Below are positions 47,776 through 57,718 of a stretch of DNA of 64,000 nucleotides, piece by piece. The stretch lies in assembly GCF_900220985.1 (NCBI RefSeq), contig NZ_OCPC01000001.1:846836-910835 (forward strand). The letters are read 5' to 3'. The translations under genes and the position numbers were made by a program. Origin of the DNA: Parahoeflea halophila (GTDB lineage Bacteria; Pseudomonadota; Alphaproteobacteria; Rhizobiales; Rhizobiaceae). Each line of letters begins with the position of its first letter. The stretch's first letter is position 1. Under the pieces are notes generated by a model that was given only the letters and a program-made list of their open reading frames with translations, was not told where the DNA came from and searched no databases.

Positions 47776-49397
47776 GACTTTTTGGGTTCCGCACTGTCCG
47801 CTACGGGCGCGTCTCCCTCAGGCTCGTTTGCGGTGGCTTGATCCGGGTCCGCGTGCAGTGGTCCTGCCGCAGCCTCGTTGATCGCAGGCGGCGGCGGTCC
47901 CGGACGGTTCTCCTCGGGACCCGCACCTTCCTCCGAACCTTCTGGACCGGCGGCTTCTGCCGCAACCGGCCCGGCCTCGCTTCCGGACCGCGGGGCCGGT
48001 TTGCCACCCGCGCGGCGGGCCCTTCGCTGGTACAGCGCAAAGCGCACTGCCCGGTAGCGCGCCCTCGTCGCCCAGACCACGTTTTCCACACCGTCCAGCT
48101 CGTCCTCATAGGCCTGCGCTAGTGCCTGCTTGTAAGACACCAGTCCTTCGGTGGCGATGTCCTCGACACGCTCCATCAGGTTGAACCAGATCGGCGACAC
48201 CAAGAGCGAGATCGCCGTCACCGCGATCGCCAGCCGGTAGATGTCCGAGCCGAACGCCCCGGAAGCAAATCCGGCCGCCGCGAGCACAAAGGAAAACTCG
48301 CCGATCTGCGCCATCGACAACCCGGCCAAGAGCGCCGTCTTCGGGTCTGAGCCAGTGATCCTGAGCAGGAAGATGTTGAGTGCCGTCTTCAGCCCCACCA
48401 CCAGCAGCGCCGCTGCCAGCACCAGCGCGATGTTCTCGAAAATGAAGTCGAAATCAATCAGCAGGCCGATGGAGAGGAAGAACACCACCAGCAGGATACT
48501 CTGGATCGGTTCGATCACCGGAATGACCCGGCTGCGCAGCGTCGAGTTGCCAACGATGATGCCGGCAAGAAAAGCGCCGTAGACCGGCGACAGACCGGCA
48601 AGACCCGACAGGGCGGCGGCTGAAAAGCACAGCGCCAGCGAGCCGATCGCCAGCAGGTCGACATTGTCCTCGATCGCTTCGGCAAAGGGCAGCTTGAGTT
48701 TCGGATTGCGGCCGAACCACCACAGCAGACCGGCCAGCAACGCCACCGCGACCACCACCTTGAACGTCACCTCGCCGAGATCAAAGCCATCGCCACCAAG
48801 GCTCGAGACCAGGATGAGCATCGGTACCACGGCAATGTCCTGCGCGATCAGAACACCGACCGCCACCCGGCCCGACGCACCGCGCAGCTCCCCCATCTCG
48901 TCCAGCATCTTCATCGCCACCACGGTGCTCGACAGCGCGATGATGAAGCCCAGAATGAGAGTTTCCGACGGGCTGGCCTCAAGCAGGAAAGCCAGCAGAG
49001 CCGCCAGCACCATTGACGCGAACAATTGCCCTCCGGCAACGATCACGGCCTGCTTGAGACTGAGCACGAACGCCTTGATCGACAATTCCATGCCGATGAA
49101 GAACAGCAGCACGATCACGCCAAGCTCGGCCAGCAGCGACACGTTCTCCGATGTCGAAATCACGCCCAGCCCGGTGGGGCCGAGCGCCAGGCCGGCGAGG
49201 ATGAACCCCACCAGCGGCGGCTGCCTGAGCCGCATGAAACCCAGCCCCATCAACGCCGCGATGGCAACGGCAACGGCGATCGCCAGCATCGCATCGCCAT
49301 GATGCCCGCCGTGACCGGCCTGCTCGACCACCTGGGCGACGGCCTGTTCCACCGCGCCGCCAACCGCTCCGACCGCATCCGAGATTTCGTCTTCCAT
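47772..49397 (-). CDS. CPA2-family cation:proton antiporter
   Basis: A 541-residue inner-membrane exchanger with 12-13 helices of the Na_H_Exchanger/KefB type. Family motifs are GLALGPTGLGVIS, IALSSTVVAMKML, VLIAQDIAVVPML, SPVYGAFLAGIIVGNS and GLSMAQIGEFSFVLA. There is no RCK/TrkA_N domain; instead residues about 450-541 form a cytoplasmic Arg-rich stretch followed by a Pro/Ala/Glu-rich tail. The ATG at 49397 has GGGAG 6-7 bases upstream. The cation (K+ or Na+) is not predictable. The gene is convergent with the MltB-type gene and the two stop codons overlap in CTAG. Confidence 0.92.
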   Translation of the reverse strand: MEDEISDAVGAVGGAVEQAVAQVVEQAGHGGHHGDAMLAIAVAVAIAALMGLGFMRLRQPPLVGFILAGLALGPTGLGVISTSENVSLLAELGVIVLLFFIGMELSIKAFVLSLKQAVIVAGGQLFASMVLAALLAFLLEASPSETLILGFIIALSSTVVAMKMLDEMGELRGASGRVAVGVLIAQDIAVVPMLILVSSLGGDGFDLGEVTFKVVVAVALLAGLLWWFGRNPKLKLPFAEAIEDNVDLLAIGSLALCFSAAALSGLAGLSPVYGAFLAGIIVGNSTLRSRVIPVIEPIQSILLVVFFLSIGLLIDFDFIFENIALVLAAALLVVGLKTALNIFLLRITGSDPKTALLAGLSMAQIGEFSFVLAAAGFASGAFGSDIYRLAIAVTAISLLVSPIWFNLMERVEDIATEGLVSYKQALAQAYEDELDGVENVVWATRARYRAVRFALYQRRARRAGGKPAPRSGSEAGPVAAEAAGPEGSEEGAGPEENRPGPPPPAINEAAAGPLHADPDQATANEPEGDAPVADSAEPKKS

Positions 49398-49617
49398 CAA
49401 AAGCTCCCTCAAGCCCTTAACCTAGTGTGCTTTGTTGCAGAAGGGAAACGAACTCAAGGCGCAACCAGTCAGGAAACTGCCCCTTTGGTTTGGGTTGAGA
49501 CAGGATCGCAGACGCCTAAAGACGTTCATCTTTCGCCAACCATATCGGTTCAACGCCGCGTAACTGTCTGGTGGTAGGCTCCTTCACAGCTCAAACCATG
49601 AAGAGGCACGTAATCGG

Positions 49618-50148
49618 ATGCCGACATCACCGCGCGCCACCGCCGCCCCCAGCCCCCTTCTCGCGCTCGTCAGACGCCCGATCACCCTGACCATCTGCAG
49701 CTTCTGGATGATGTTCTGGCTGCTTAACGGTCTCGACAAGTTTCTTGCACGCACCCATCTCGGCCTGTTTCACTGGTGGGGCAACGACCGGATCGAGAAA
49801 TTCGGCATGTATTTCGACCGCCTAGCCTTCCCGGAGCCGATGGTCTGGCCAACACTGGTCTTTGCCGGAATCGTGGAACTGGCGCTGGCCGCGCTGTTCT
49901 TCCGGGCGCTAACCCAGCTGGTCCGGCAACTTCCGGGGTCGATCAGGCTTGCCGATCTCGGCGTTGCACTGTCGATCCTGTGCTTCATGGGCTTTGCCGT
50001 CTTCGATGTGATTGTCGGCGATCGCGCGGAGCTGCTTGAACACTCGACCTATGTCGGAGTGCTGCTGATCTCCTATCTGGCGATGGCTGCGGAAGTGTTC
50101 TTCAACCATCTGCAGACCCAGACCGCGCGTACCATCAACGGAAGCTAA
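49618..50148 (+). CDS. Small membrane protein (DoxX-like), function unknown
   Basis: A 176-residue protein with four predicted membrane helices (roughly 23-42, 75-95, 112-130, 138-158) and segments such as NGLDKFLARTHLGLFHWWG and VFAGIVELALAALFF that recall DoxX-like proteins. I do not recognise a specific family member with known function. It stands alone between the antiporter (divergent) and a broken DUF421 fragment. Confidence 0.75.
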   Translation: MPTSPRATAAPSPLLALVRRPITLTICSFWMMFWLLNGLDKFLARTHLGLFHWWGNDRIEKFGMYFDRLAFPEPMVWPTLVFAGIVELALAALFFRALTQLVRQLPGSIRLADLGVALSILCFMGFAVFDVIVGDRAELLEHSTYVGVLLISYLAMAAEVFFNHLQTQTARTINGS

Positions 50149-50255
50149 CACCAGATTGTGACGATGAAATCGAATCCATTGGGCTTGCTCAGCGTCCGCT
50201 TGCCCAAACTAAGCATCACGAACAACACCGCATAGGCCAGCACACGGGCGCCGCC
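50145..50255 (-). pseudogene. Truncated DUF421 fragment
   Basis: Translated on the minus strand this stretch gives RVLAYAVLFVMLSLGKRTLS then KPNGFDFIVTIW before a stop, which aligns closely with residues 15-50 of the intact DUF421 protein at 53198-53677 (GILAYAALIVMLRTSGKRTL, SKFNAFDFIITI). Only the first membrane segment and the conserved KRTLS motif remain; the rest is lost at the junction with the DoxX-like gene. It is a decayed duplicate or a rearranged remnant, not a functional gene. Confidence 0.75.
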
Positions 50256-50548
50256 TGCCGGCCATCTCTGTCCCCAATTACCGCCTCTGTTCCTTCTGCC
50301 GTTGCCCGATCGTGGTTTACGGAAAATCAACGGGTTTGGGATCAAGTACGAATGCAAATATAATTATGTTTGAATGACTCAAGCATCCAGAAAACCTGTC
50401 ATCAGCGCTTCCGGATCAGATTTCGCCTGTCACGGATGCTGTTGATTCGGGATGGCCCCGGGTCAGGATTTCGGATCTCCCCTTTTCACGCTTGCGGCCC
50501 GTGACGTCACGCCGGTCCGTAGGGTGCCGAAGCAACAAGGACCATCCC
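50149..50548. other. Gap upstream of the chemoreceptor; holds the DUF421 remnant
   Basis: The first 107 bp belong to the DUF421 fragment. The remainder (about 50256-50548) has no gene I can support and should contain the chemoreceptor promoter. The AT-rich piece around 50350-50385 is a reasonable place for it, but I find no convincing -35/-10 pair. Confidence 0.4.
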
Positions 50549-52663
50549 ATGATCAAGATGAACATCAGCAGCAAGTTCAACACGCTGCTTTTCGGTGGAG
50601 CACTGATTTCAGCTATTGCAGTGGCTGGTACGGTCTACTCGCTGAGCGAGCGCTTTGTCTCCCAGGCCATGCAGGACAAGCTGGCCAGTGTCGAGACCGA
50701 GTTCCAGTCCGAGCTTTCCGCCTCGCAGCGCGCGGCAACCATGCTGGCCAAGCTGGTGGCCGAACAGCAAAGCGTCCGGCAATCCTTTGCAGCGCTCGAT
50801 CGCGACACCTTGGCTACCGAGTTCAAGAACTCTTTTGAGATGCTCAAGAGTGAATATGACGTCCGCCAGTTCCAGTTCCACCTTCCCCCGGCCACCTCGT
50901 TCCTGCGGGTACACAAGCCGGAAAAATTCGGCGACGATCTCTCCGGCTTCCGCAACACGGTGCTGCAGGTCAATTCGACCAAGGCCAGCCTGTCCGGGCT
51001 TGAAGCCGGGGTCGCCGGCATCGGCATCCGTGGCCTGGCCCCGATTTCGCACGATGGCAAGCACATCGGTTCGGTCGAGTTCGGCTTGAGCCTGCATTCA
51101 GGCTTCGTCGAGAAATTTACCCGCAACACCGGCAACCCGGCCGCGATCTACGCCATCAGCAGCGAAGGCCTGAAAGAGATAGGCACCACATTGCCCCCCG
51201 GCCTGGATCCGATGAAATCTCTCGGCCTTGCAGACCTCAACGGCAAGCGGGTTGCTTTCGAGACGATGCCGGGCACCGAGGGCGTCTACGCCAATACCGT
51301 GTTTCCAATTGCCGATGTCTCAGGCAACACCATCGGCGTCGCCGTCGTCGCCGTTGACCGCTCCGATTACAATGCCATAGCCATTGCCGGACAATGGGCG
51401 GCAGCAGCCGTTTTCCTGTTGATGATCCTTATCGCCGGCGCAATCTCGCTGATCAGCAGGCCGATGATCTATCGCCCGCTGGCCAGCATGACTGACTATA
51501 TGGGACTGCTGGCAAAGGGTGACCTGAAGACCGAAGTTCCCTTCACCAAGCGCTCCGACGAGCTCGGCTCCATGGCCAAGGCCGTGGAAGTGTTCCGCAG
51601 CTCCGCGCAGCGCAACATCGATCTCGAGAACGAAGCCGAGGAAACCCGCTTTGCCTCCGAGGAAGAGCGCGCGGCCAACGAAGCCGAGAAAGCCCGCCAG
51701 GCGCAGCAGCTGCAGGAAGCCGTCTCCGCCCTGGCCGAAGGTCTGGGCAAGCTGGCAGAGGGCAATCTAGCTTTCCGCATCACCAAGCCCTTCCCCGTGA
51801 CGCTCGAAGCTGTGCGCCGCGATTTCAACACCTCCATCGAAAGCCTCGAAACCGCCTTCGCGACCATTTCTACCAGCTCTGGCAACATCGGACAGGGCAC
51901 GGCGGAGATCCGCAGTTCGACCGACAATCTGTCGCGCCGGACCGAGCAGCAGGCAGCCTCGCTGGAGCAGACCGCCGCAGCCCTCGAAGAAATCACTTCG
52001 ACGGTCCAGGCAGCGCACAGGCGCGCCACGGAAATCGGCCGCATGGTCGGCGAGGCTTCGAGCGTCGCCAGCGAATCCGAGACCATTGTCAGCGACACCG
52101 TAACCGCGATGAGCGAGATCGAGACCTCGTCCAGGCAGGTGGCCCAGATTATCGGCGTGATCAACGAGATCGCTTTCCAGACCAATTTGCTGGCGCTCAA
52201 TGCCGGTGTCGAGGCCGCGCGCGCCGGTGAAGCCGGTCGCGGGTTCGCTGTGGTCGCCCAGGAAGTGCGGGAGCTGGCCCAGCGTTCGGCCACCGCCGCC
52301 AAGGAGATCAACACGCTGCTGGAAAAATCCGAAGCCCATGTCCAGTCCGGCGTCACTCTGGTGACCCGCACGGGCGAAGCCCTGCAGAAGATTGGCGGTC
52401 ATGTCCAGTCGATCAACTCAAATGTCAGCGCCATGGTCACTTCCTCGCAAGAACAGTCCTCGGGCATCCAGGAGATCAACACGGCCGTCAACCAGATGGA
52501 TCAGGTCACCCAGCAGAACGCCGCCATGGTCGAGGAAACCACGGCCGCCGTGCACACGGTCTTCGGCGAGACCGAATCCCTCAACCAGGCCATCTCCCGC
52601 TTCCAGATCAGCGGCCAGGCCGGCTCGCAACCAGCCCACGCCCCGAGAGCCCGCGCCGCCTGA
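50549..52663 (+). CDS. Methyl-accepting chemotaxis protein
   Basis: A 704-residue transmembrane chemoreceptor. The first helix is at about 12-32, a periplasmic sensor follows to about 280 (probably Cache-like), the second helix is at about 284-304, then HAMP (about 305-365). The cytoplasmic signalling tip is intact: [20 protein letters not shown], then [21 protein letters not shown]. There is no C-terminal CheR/CheB pentapeptide; the protein ends in Ala/Arg-rich sequence. The ATG at 50549 fits the signal-anchor; upstream codons do not. The ligand is unknown. No che genes are nearby, so it feeds a pathway encoded elsewhere. Confidence 0.95.
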   Translation: MIKMNISSKFNTLLFGGALISAIAVAGTVYSLSERFVSQAMQDKLASVETEFQSELSASQRAATMLAKLVAEQQSVRQSFAALDRDTLATEFKNSFEMLKSEYDVRQFQFHLPPATSFLRVHKPEKFGDDLSGFRNTVLQVNSTKASLSGLEAGVAGIGIRGLAPISHDGKHIGSVEFGLSLHSGFVEKFTRNTGNPAAIYAISSEGLKEIGTTLPPGLDPMKSLGLADLNGKRVAFETMPGTEGVYANTVFPIADVSGNTIGVAVVAVDRSDYNAIAIAGQWAAAAVFLLMILIAGAISLISRPMIYRPLASMTDYMGLLAKGDLKTEVPFTKRSDELGSMAKAVEVFRSSAQRNIDLENEAEETRFASEEERAANEAEKARQAQQLQEAVSALAEGLGKLAEGNLAFRITKPFPVTLEAVRRDFNTSIESLETAFATISTSSGNIGQGTAEIRSSTDNLSRRTEQQAASLEQTAAALEEITSTVQAAHRRATEIGRMVGEASSVASESETIVSDTVTAMSEIETSSRQVAQIIGVINEIAFQTNLLALNAGVEAARAGEAGRGFAVVAQEVRELAQRSATAAKEINTLLEKSEAHVQSGVTLVTRTGEALQKIGGHVQSINSNVSAMVTSSQEQSSGIQEINTAVNQMDQVTQQNAAMVEETTAAVHTVFGETESLNQAISRFQISGQAGSQPAHAPRARAA

Positions 52664-52838
52664 GTGCAGTGCATTGAAACTGACAGGGCCACGCTCGCCA
52701 GCTGGTAAGCGTGGCTTCTTGCTGTTCGTCCGTTTGAGCTATTCCAGCAAGAATGGGAACCGGTTTTGTGTCCGGAACTGCGTCAAACAAAGAGATGGAG
52801 CATGGGAGGCGGCCCGTGCTCGCCGGAAATGCTCGAGA

Positions 52839-53084
52839 TCACAGCTTGTCGAACTCGTCCTTGTCGACCGGTATCAGCATCACGGCCGTCGCCACCACCG
52901 CAAATCCGAAGGTGGAACCGAAGGACACCAGCAGGATCAAGACCGCCGCAATTCGGCTTGAGGATCCGAGCATAAGATCACCGAAACCATTGATGTTGAA
53001 GTAGACCACCGCCCCTGCCACAAGCCAGCCGATCAGCACGCCAACGGCAGAGTTGAGGAGCACGAAACGGATCAGCTTGGGCAT
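52839..53084 (-). CDS. Small conserved inner-membrane protein
   Basis: An 81-residue protein with two hydrophobic helices (about 7-28 and 44-70) joined by a short loop FNINGFGDLMLGSSSR, and a charged tail PVDKDEFDKL. I recognise the type as common in Rhizobiales but no function is known. The ATG at 53084 is the only good start. It lies between the chemoreceptor (convergent) and the DUF421 gene (same strand, 113 bp away). Confidence 0.75.
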   Translation of the reverse strand: MPKLIRFVLLNSAVGVLIGWLVAGAVVYFNINGFGDLMLGSSSRIAAVLILLVSFGSTFGFAVVATAVMLIPVDKDEFDKL

Positions 53085-53197
53085 GATACGGCTTCCTGGC
53101 GGTGAACAGGGCGGCAGTTGGACATGACTATACCGCAGCCTTCCGCCCTGTCCCGCGCGACAGATGCGCGCGGTGTAACAGGCGGCACCGATCCCCG

Positions 53198-53677
53198 TCA
53201 GGCGGCCTCGAACACGTTCAATGACCCGTCGGTCTCAAGCACCACGGATGTATCAGCCGTAAGGTCCGTCTTGCCGTTCTCATGCAGCGCCGCCATGATT
53301 TCCTCGACGGGCACCCGTTCCCGCCACATCGCCGCCTCCTGGTAGACCCCGCGATGAACCAGCAATCTGGGTTCGCTCTTGATCAGGTTTTCAACCGGCT
53401 TGAAGCGCACCGACAGCCAGGTGATGCCAAATTGCAGCGAAATCAGCAGCGCCAGCGCCACGATCCCTTCAACCAGCGGCACCGACCTGGTGATGATGAT
53501 CGAGGACAGCATCGAGCCCAGGCAGATGGTGATGATGAAATCAAACGCGTTGAACTTGCTCAGCGTCCGCTTGCCCGATGTCCGCAGCATCACGATCAGC
53601 GCTGCGTAGGCCAGTATGCCGGTAACCAGGACGCGGCCAATTCCGGCCCAGTCATCGAAAAACAGCGGATTTTCCAT
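53198..53677 (-). CDS. DUF421 (YetF-like) membrane protein
   Basis: A 159-residue protein with three N-terminal membrane helices and a small cytoplasmic domain. The family motif SGKRTLSKFNAFDFIITI is followed by the helices and by PRLLVHRGVY and VEEIMAALHENG in the soluble domain. The role of DUF421 is not established. The ATG at 53677 has GGAAGG about 8 bases upstream. A decayed copy of its N-terminus occurs 3 kb away at 50145-50255. Confidence 0.88.
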   Translation of the reverse strand: MENPLFFDDWAGIGRVLVTGILAYAALIVMLRTSGKRTLSKFNAFDFIITICLGSMLSSIIITRSVPLVEGIVALALLISLQFGITWLSVRFKPVENLIKSEPRLLVHRGVYQEAAMWRERVPVEEIMAALHENGKTDLTADTSVVLETDGSLNVFEAA

Positions 53678-53800
53678 TCTTGGCGTCCTTCCTGAAGTGC
53701 TCGGCAGCAGCGCCGACAACTTCAAGACCGGCCAGGCTTGGACCGCCCGGCGCCGCGATGCCGGCACCGGTCAACCCGCGAGCGGCGGAATTGGTTCCGC

Positions 53801-55021
53801 TCAGTCCGCCATCGTCTCAAGGCTGGCAAAACCATCCGGCGCGCCTTCATTGCCGAAGGGCGTGGTGATTTCGACAAAATCATCGGGATAAAACCCGTTG
53901 AAGCGGGTTCGAAGCGACAGCGAATAGGCCCCGATATGGCCGATCTCGATCCAGTCGCCGGTATCCACCGTCTCCGGCAGCCAAAACGGTCGCGACAGGA
54001 TATCGACGGAATCGCAGGTTGCCCCGCAGACCTTGAACGGCACCACATTTTCAGCTTTGCCCTTGCGAATCTTGCGCGCCGGGTCCGGGATGAAGCGCGC
54101 CGGCAGCGTGATCTTGCCGGTCCAGCTGTCCGACAGGGAGGCCCAGATGCCGTCATTGATGTAGAGCCTGCGGCCCTTGCGCAAAAGCACCCGCACGATC
54201 AGCGAGAACGCGCGCGCCACCACTACGCGGCCCGGCTCGGCGACCAGCGGCATGTCGTCAAACGCCCATTCGGTGATGTTCGATCTGAGCTCGCCCATCA
54301 GTTCTTCAAGCGGCGGCATCTGCTTGGCCTTGCGGTTGGGGTCGTGGCCATAGACAGCGGGAAAGCCGCCGCCAACATCCAGCCCGACCAGATCGACTCC
54401 GGCCCGGTTGCGCACCCAGTCGGCTGATTTGAGCGCCAGCTCGTAGGATTCGGCCTCCTCAACCTGGCTGCCGACATGAAAACAGAGCCCCACCTTGAAG
54501 CCGATCTTGTCGAGCCGCTGCACCAGCTCCACCGCATGGCCGGGTGCGGCGCCGAATTTCTTCGACAGCTCGTACATCGCATGCCCCTTGGTCTGCAGCC
54601 GCACGAAGATGCTGATCGATGCCGGGTCCAGATCGAGCGCCCGCACGATACGAAGAACCTTGGCGATCTCGTCCTCATGATCAAGCGACATCACCCGGAT
54701 ACCGTATTTCTCCAGCGCCAGCCGGATATCGGACTGCGCCTTGACCGGATGCATGTAGAGCATCTCCGCATCGGGTGACGCCGCCCGCACCGCCTCGAAT
54801 TCGCCCGGCGAGGCGACGTCGAAGATCTTCACCCCCGCATCCACCAGTGTTTTCAGCACCATCGGCTCACCATTGGTCTTCACCGCATAGGCCGTATCGC
54901 CGGGGAACAGCTTCATGAACTGGCGCGCGTCCTGCTTGAGCACCTCGGGGCGGAAGCAATAGAGCGGCTGATCCGGCCTCAACTCGAGGGCGGCATCGGT
55001 TCCGGTGGCGAATCGTTGCAT
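53801..55021 (-). CDS. Ornithine/lysine decarboxylase, PLP fold type III
   Basis: A 406-residue cytoplasmic enzyme that removes CO2 from ornithine (or lysine) to give putrescine (or cadaverine). The PLP lysine is K48 in YAVKTN, the phosphate loop is in LDVGGGFPAVYG, and the active-site cysteine in CGATCDSVD is near residue 335. It belongs to the eukaryotic-like ODC/arginine decarboxylase clan rather than the fold-type-I enzymes, as is usual in alphaproteobacteria. It is a little longer than typical rhizobial ODC at the ends. It is divergent from an EamA exporter. Confidence 0.93.
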   Translation of the reverse strand: MQRFATGTDAALELRPDQPLYCFRPEVLKQDARQFMKLFPGDTAYAVKTNGEPMVLKTLVDAGVKIFDVASPGEFEAVRAASPDAEMLYMHPVKAQSDIRLALEKYGIRVMSLDHEDEIAKVLRIVRALDLDPASISIFVRLQTKGHAMYELSKKFGAAPGHAVELVQRLDKIGFKVGLCFHVGSQVEEAESYELALKSADWVRNRAGVDLVGLDVGGGFPAVYGHDPNRKAKQMPPLEELMGELRSNITEWAFDDMPLVAEPGRVVVARAFSLIVRVLLRKGRRLYINDGIWASLSDSWTGKITLPARFIPDPARKIRKGKAENVVPFKVCGATCDSVDILSRPFWLPETVDTGDWIEIGHIGAYSLSLRTRFNGFYPDDFVEITTPFGNEGAPDGFASLETMAD

Positions 55022-55163
55022 ATGGCGTCTCCAGATTGGTTCGCGACACTATCAACAGGCCGGGCGACCGGCAAATGACACTGTATCGACGCACGGGCTG
55101 ATTTCGGGTGGTGCGGACCGTGTCCGTGTGGCAAGCAGCCGCGCGTACAACAAGGAAAATCCA

Positions 55164-56081
55164 ATGCCGCAGTCTGCCAATCGTTCCATGGATCTCGCCA
55201 CCTGGGGTCTGCTTGTCCTGCTCGGCTTCATCTGGGGTGGCTCGTTCTTTTTCGGGCGCATTGCCGTACAGCATGTGCCGCCGATGTCACTGGTGCTGTT
55301 CCGTGTGGCGCTGGCTGCGATCGCGCTGCATCTGGCCTTTGGCCGCATGCCCGGCTTCTACCAGACCCTGACGAGCCACTGGCGCGCGCTTCTCATCATG
55401 GGCCTGATCAACAATGCCATTCCCTTCACGCTGATTTTCCTCGGCCAGACCGAGATCGGCTCCGGCCTCGCTTCGATCCTTAACGCCACCACGCCCTTGT
55501 GGGCCGTGCTGGTGGCGCAGGTCTTCACCACCGACGAGAAGATCACGGCGGCCAAGCTGATCGGCTGCGCGCTGGGGCTTGCGGGCATGGTCCTGCTCAT
55601 CGGCCCGGCAGCGCTCGGCATCGCCGACAGCCCGCTCTGGGCCAAGCTCGCCGTTGTCGGCGCAGCGATTTCCTACGGTTTCGCCGCCTCCTTCGGCAAA
55701 CGCTTCAAGGGGGTGTCGCCACCCATCACCGCTACCGGTCAGCTGACCGCCTCGAGCCTCATCATGTTGCCGCTCGCCTCGATTGTCGATCAGCCCTGGG
55801 CCCTGCCAGTACCGCCGCTCGACGTCATCGCGGCCATCCTCGCGCTGGCGCTGCTCTCGACCGCCTTTGCCTATATAGTCTTCTTCCGCATTCTGAGCAC
55901 AGCCGGCGCCACCTCCGCCTCGCTGGTCACGCTGCTCGTGCCCCCCGCCGCAATTCTGCTCGGGATTCTGTTTCTCGGCGAAACCCTGTCTCTCACCGAA
56001 GCGCTCGGACTTGGCCTCATTGCGCTTGGCCTCTTGTCACTGGACAACCGTCTCGGCATAAGACGCAAGGGACCGGTCTGA
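55164..56081 (+). CDS. EamA/DMT-family transporter
   Basis: A 305-residue ten-helix inner-membrane transporter of the drug/metabolite superfamily. Both EamA repeats are present (FIWGGSFFFGRIAVQHVPPM in the first; LVPPAAILLGILFLGETLSL in the second). The ATG at 55164 has AAGGA 8 bases upstream. The substrate is unknown; the divergent decarboxylase makes polyamine export a possibility but there is no direct evidence. The amidase gene starts 27 bp after it, suggesting an operon. Confidence 0.9.
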   Translation: MPQSANRSMDLATWGLLVLLGFIWGGSFFFGRIAVQHVPPMSLVLFRVALAAIALHLAFGRMPGFYQTLTSHWRALLIMGLINNAIPFTLIFLGQTEIGSGLASILNATTPLWAVLVAQVFTTDEKITAAKLIGCALGLAGMVLLIGPAALGIADSPLWAKLAVVGAAISYGFAASFGKRFKGVSPPITATGQLTASSLIMLPLASIVDQPWALPVPPLDVIAAILALALLSTAFAYIVFFRILSTAGATSASLVTLLVPPAAILLGILFLGETLSLTEALGLGLIALGLLSLDNRLGIRRKGPV

Positions 56082-56107
56082 TTGCCGTCCCGCTGCAGGG
56101 GGGCAGA

Positions 56108-57373
56108 ATGGACACCAATCGGATGATGAGCCTTGCGAGCCTGATCAAGGCGCGCGATTCGGGCAAGGCCAAGCCCGAACTGATGGTCGCCCTGTGCCGC
56201 GATGCCATTGCCCGGAACGATGACCGCATCAGGGCCTTCACCCATTTGGCCCCTCCCTCTGCGGTTCCTGGCGACGGTCCGCTCGCCGGGGTGGCCATCG
56301 GCGTCAAGGATATTTTCGACAGCTTCGACCAGCCGACCACGTTCGGCTCGATCGCCTATGAGGGGTTTCAGCCTCTGGTTGACGCCGCAATCGTCGAGCT
56401 CGCCCGCAGACGTGGCGCCAGCATCATCGGCAAGACAGCGACCACCGAGTTCGCCTTCTTCAGTCCGGCGCCAACCGTCAATCCGCGCAATCCCGCCCAT
56501 ACTCCCGGCGGCTCCTCTTCCGGCTCGGCTGCCGCAGTCGCCGCGGGCATGATTCCCGCCGCCATCGGCACCCAGACCGGCGGCTCCGTGGTGCGCCCGG
56601 CAGCCTTTTGCGGCGTCACCGGCTACAAGCCGAGTTTTCGCCTCCTGCCGACCACCGGAATGAAGCATTTCTCGCCATCGCTCGACACCGTCGGCCTGTT
56701 TGCCGCCGGGGTCGAGGATGTGGCCCTGCTGGCAGCGCTGCTGACCGGACGCGACCTCGCTGTACCCGGCGAATTCCCTGGTTTTGATCCTGCAAACATC
56801 CGTGTCGGGCTATACCGGTGTGCCCAGCTGGAAACCGCGGACCCCGCGATGCGCTCGGCGCTGGAAAGGGCCGCGGACCTGGCCGCGGATGCGGGTTTCG
56901 ATGTCGGCGAGATCGGGGAGCCTGAAGCCCTTGCACGGGCTCGCGACGCCCACAAGACCATTCAGGACCATGAGGCAGGGCTGGCCTGCGGGCCGGACCT
57001 TGCCCGCTATCGCGAGCAGATGAGCCAGGTCCTGGTGCGCACGATCGAGGCCGGCCAGGCGATTGCCCCGTCGGATTACGACGCGGCCCGCCGACGGGCC
57101 AAGCACGGGCGCAATGCCACCAGCGCCCTGTTCAGGGAAGTCGACATTCTGCTCACGCCTTCCGCACCAGGAGCCGCGCCGCTGGGGCTGGAGACCACCG
57201 GCGATCCCCGCTTCAACAAGCTCTGGACGCTGATGGGGACACCGGCGATCAACATTCCCGGTTTCAGGGATGAGGCGGGCATGCCGCTGGGCATTCAGGC
57301 TGTCGCCCGGTTTGGCCAGGACAAGACCTTGCTCGCCGTCGCGGCGATGCTGGAGCGGGCATTCCGGGCCTGA
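56108..57373 (+). CDS. Amidase-signature family amidase
   Basis: A 421-residue hydrolase of the amidase signature family with the Ser-cisSer-Lys triad: K67 in VAIGVKDIF, the serine loop HTPGGSSSGSAAAVAAG (about 131-147), and the nucleophile S160 in GTQTGGSVVRPA. It is too short and lacks neighbours for GatA, so it is not part of the tRNA amidotransferase. Length and motifs match generic amidases acting on small aliphatic or aromatic amides. The ATG at 56108 follows a G-rich ribosome binding site and is 27 bp from the EamA gene. Confidence 0.92.
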   Translation: MDTNRMMSLASLIKARDSGKAKPELMVALCRDAIARNDDRIRAFTHLAPPSAVPGDGPLAGVAIGVKDIFDSFDQPTTFGSIAYEGFQPLVDAAIVELARRRGASIIGKTATTEFAFFSPAPTVNPRNPAHTPGGSSSGSAAAVAAGMIPAAIGTQTGGSVVRPAAFCGVTGYKPSFRLLPTTGMKHFSPSLDTVGLFAAGVEDVALLAALLTGRDLAVPGEFPGFDPANIRVGLYRCAQLETADPAMRSALERAADLAADAGFDVGEIGEPEALARARDAHKTIQDHEAGLACGPDLARYREQMSQVLVRTIEAGQAIAPSDYDAARRRAKHGRNATSALFREVDILLTPSAPGAAPLGLETTGDPRFNKLWTLMGTPAINIPGFRDEAGMPLGIQAVARFGQDKTLLAVAAMLERAFRA

Positions 57374-57718
57374 TTCCCTCATCGCGCCACCAGCCAGGCC
57401 CGGTTGTGGCAAAAAACTCAGAATCTTAGCTCCCGCTCCGGGCTCCGCCCGTCGCCGAGGAGCCGCGAACTGGCAATTCGTTTGCGGCGGAAATACGGCA
57501 ACAGCAGTTGCGTGCAGGAGAGGATTTTACACTATTGAGCTGTATTTAGCAATTTCTTAACAATTTATGAATTCTCTAATAATCTTTTAATTACAGCGCA
57601 CTGACAGCTTTGCCAGGATGAATTTGCTTCGTTCTAGCTGCACTGCAGCAACGATTTTGCTTTCCACGAAGCCGAAGCCATGACTATCATTTAACCATCA
57701 ACGCGATGGAGGACCACC
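57374..57718. other. AT-rich gap with promoter and leader of the microprotein gene
   Basis: This 345-bp region becomes AT-rich from about 57530, unlike the surrounding DNA. It contains the candidate promoter (57557-57585) and an unusually long leader of about 125 bases before the 25-codon gene. An 11-bp palindrome CTGCACTGCAG lies near 57640. No other gene is supported. Confidence 0.5.
57557..57585 (+). promoter_or_regulatory. Candidate promoter of the 25-codon gene
   Basis: TTAACA (57557-57562), a 17-bp spacer, and TAATCT (57580-57585) in an AT-rich stretch upstream of the microprotein gene. Transcription would start near 57592 and end at the terminator at 57850, giving an RNA of about 260 bases. 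Confidence 0.45.
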
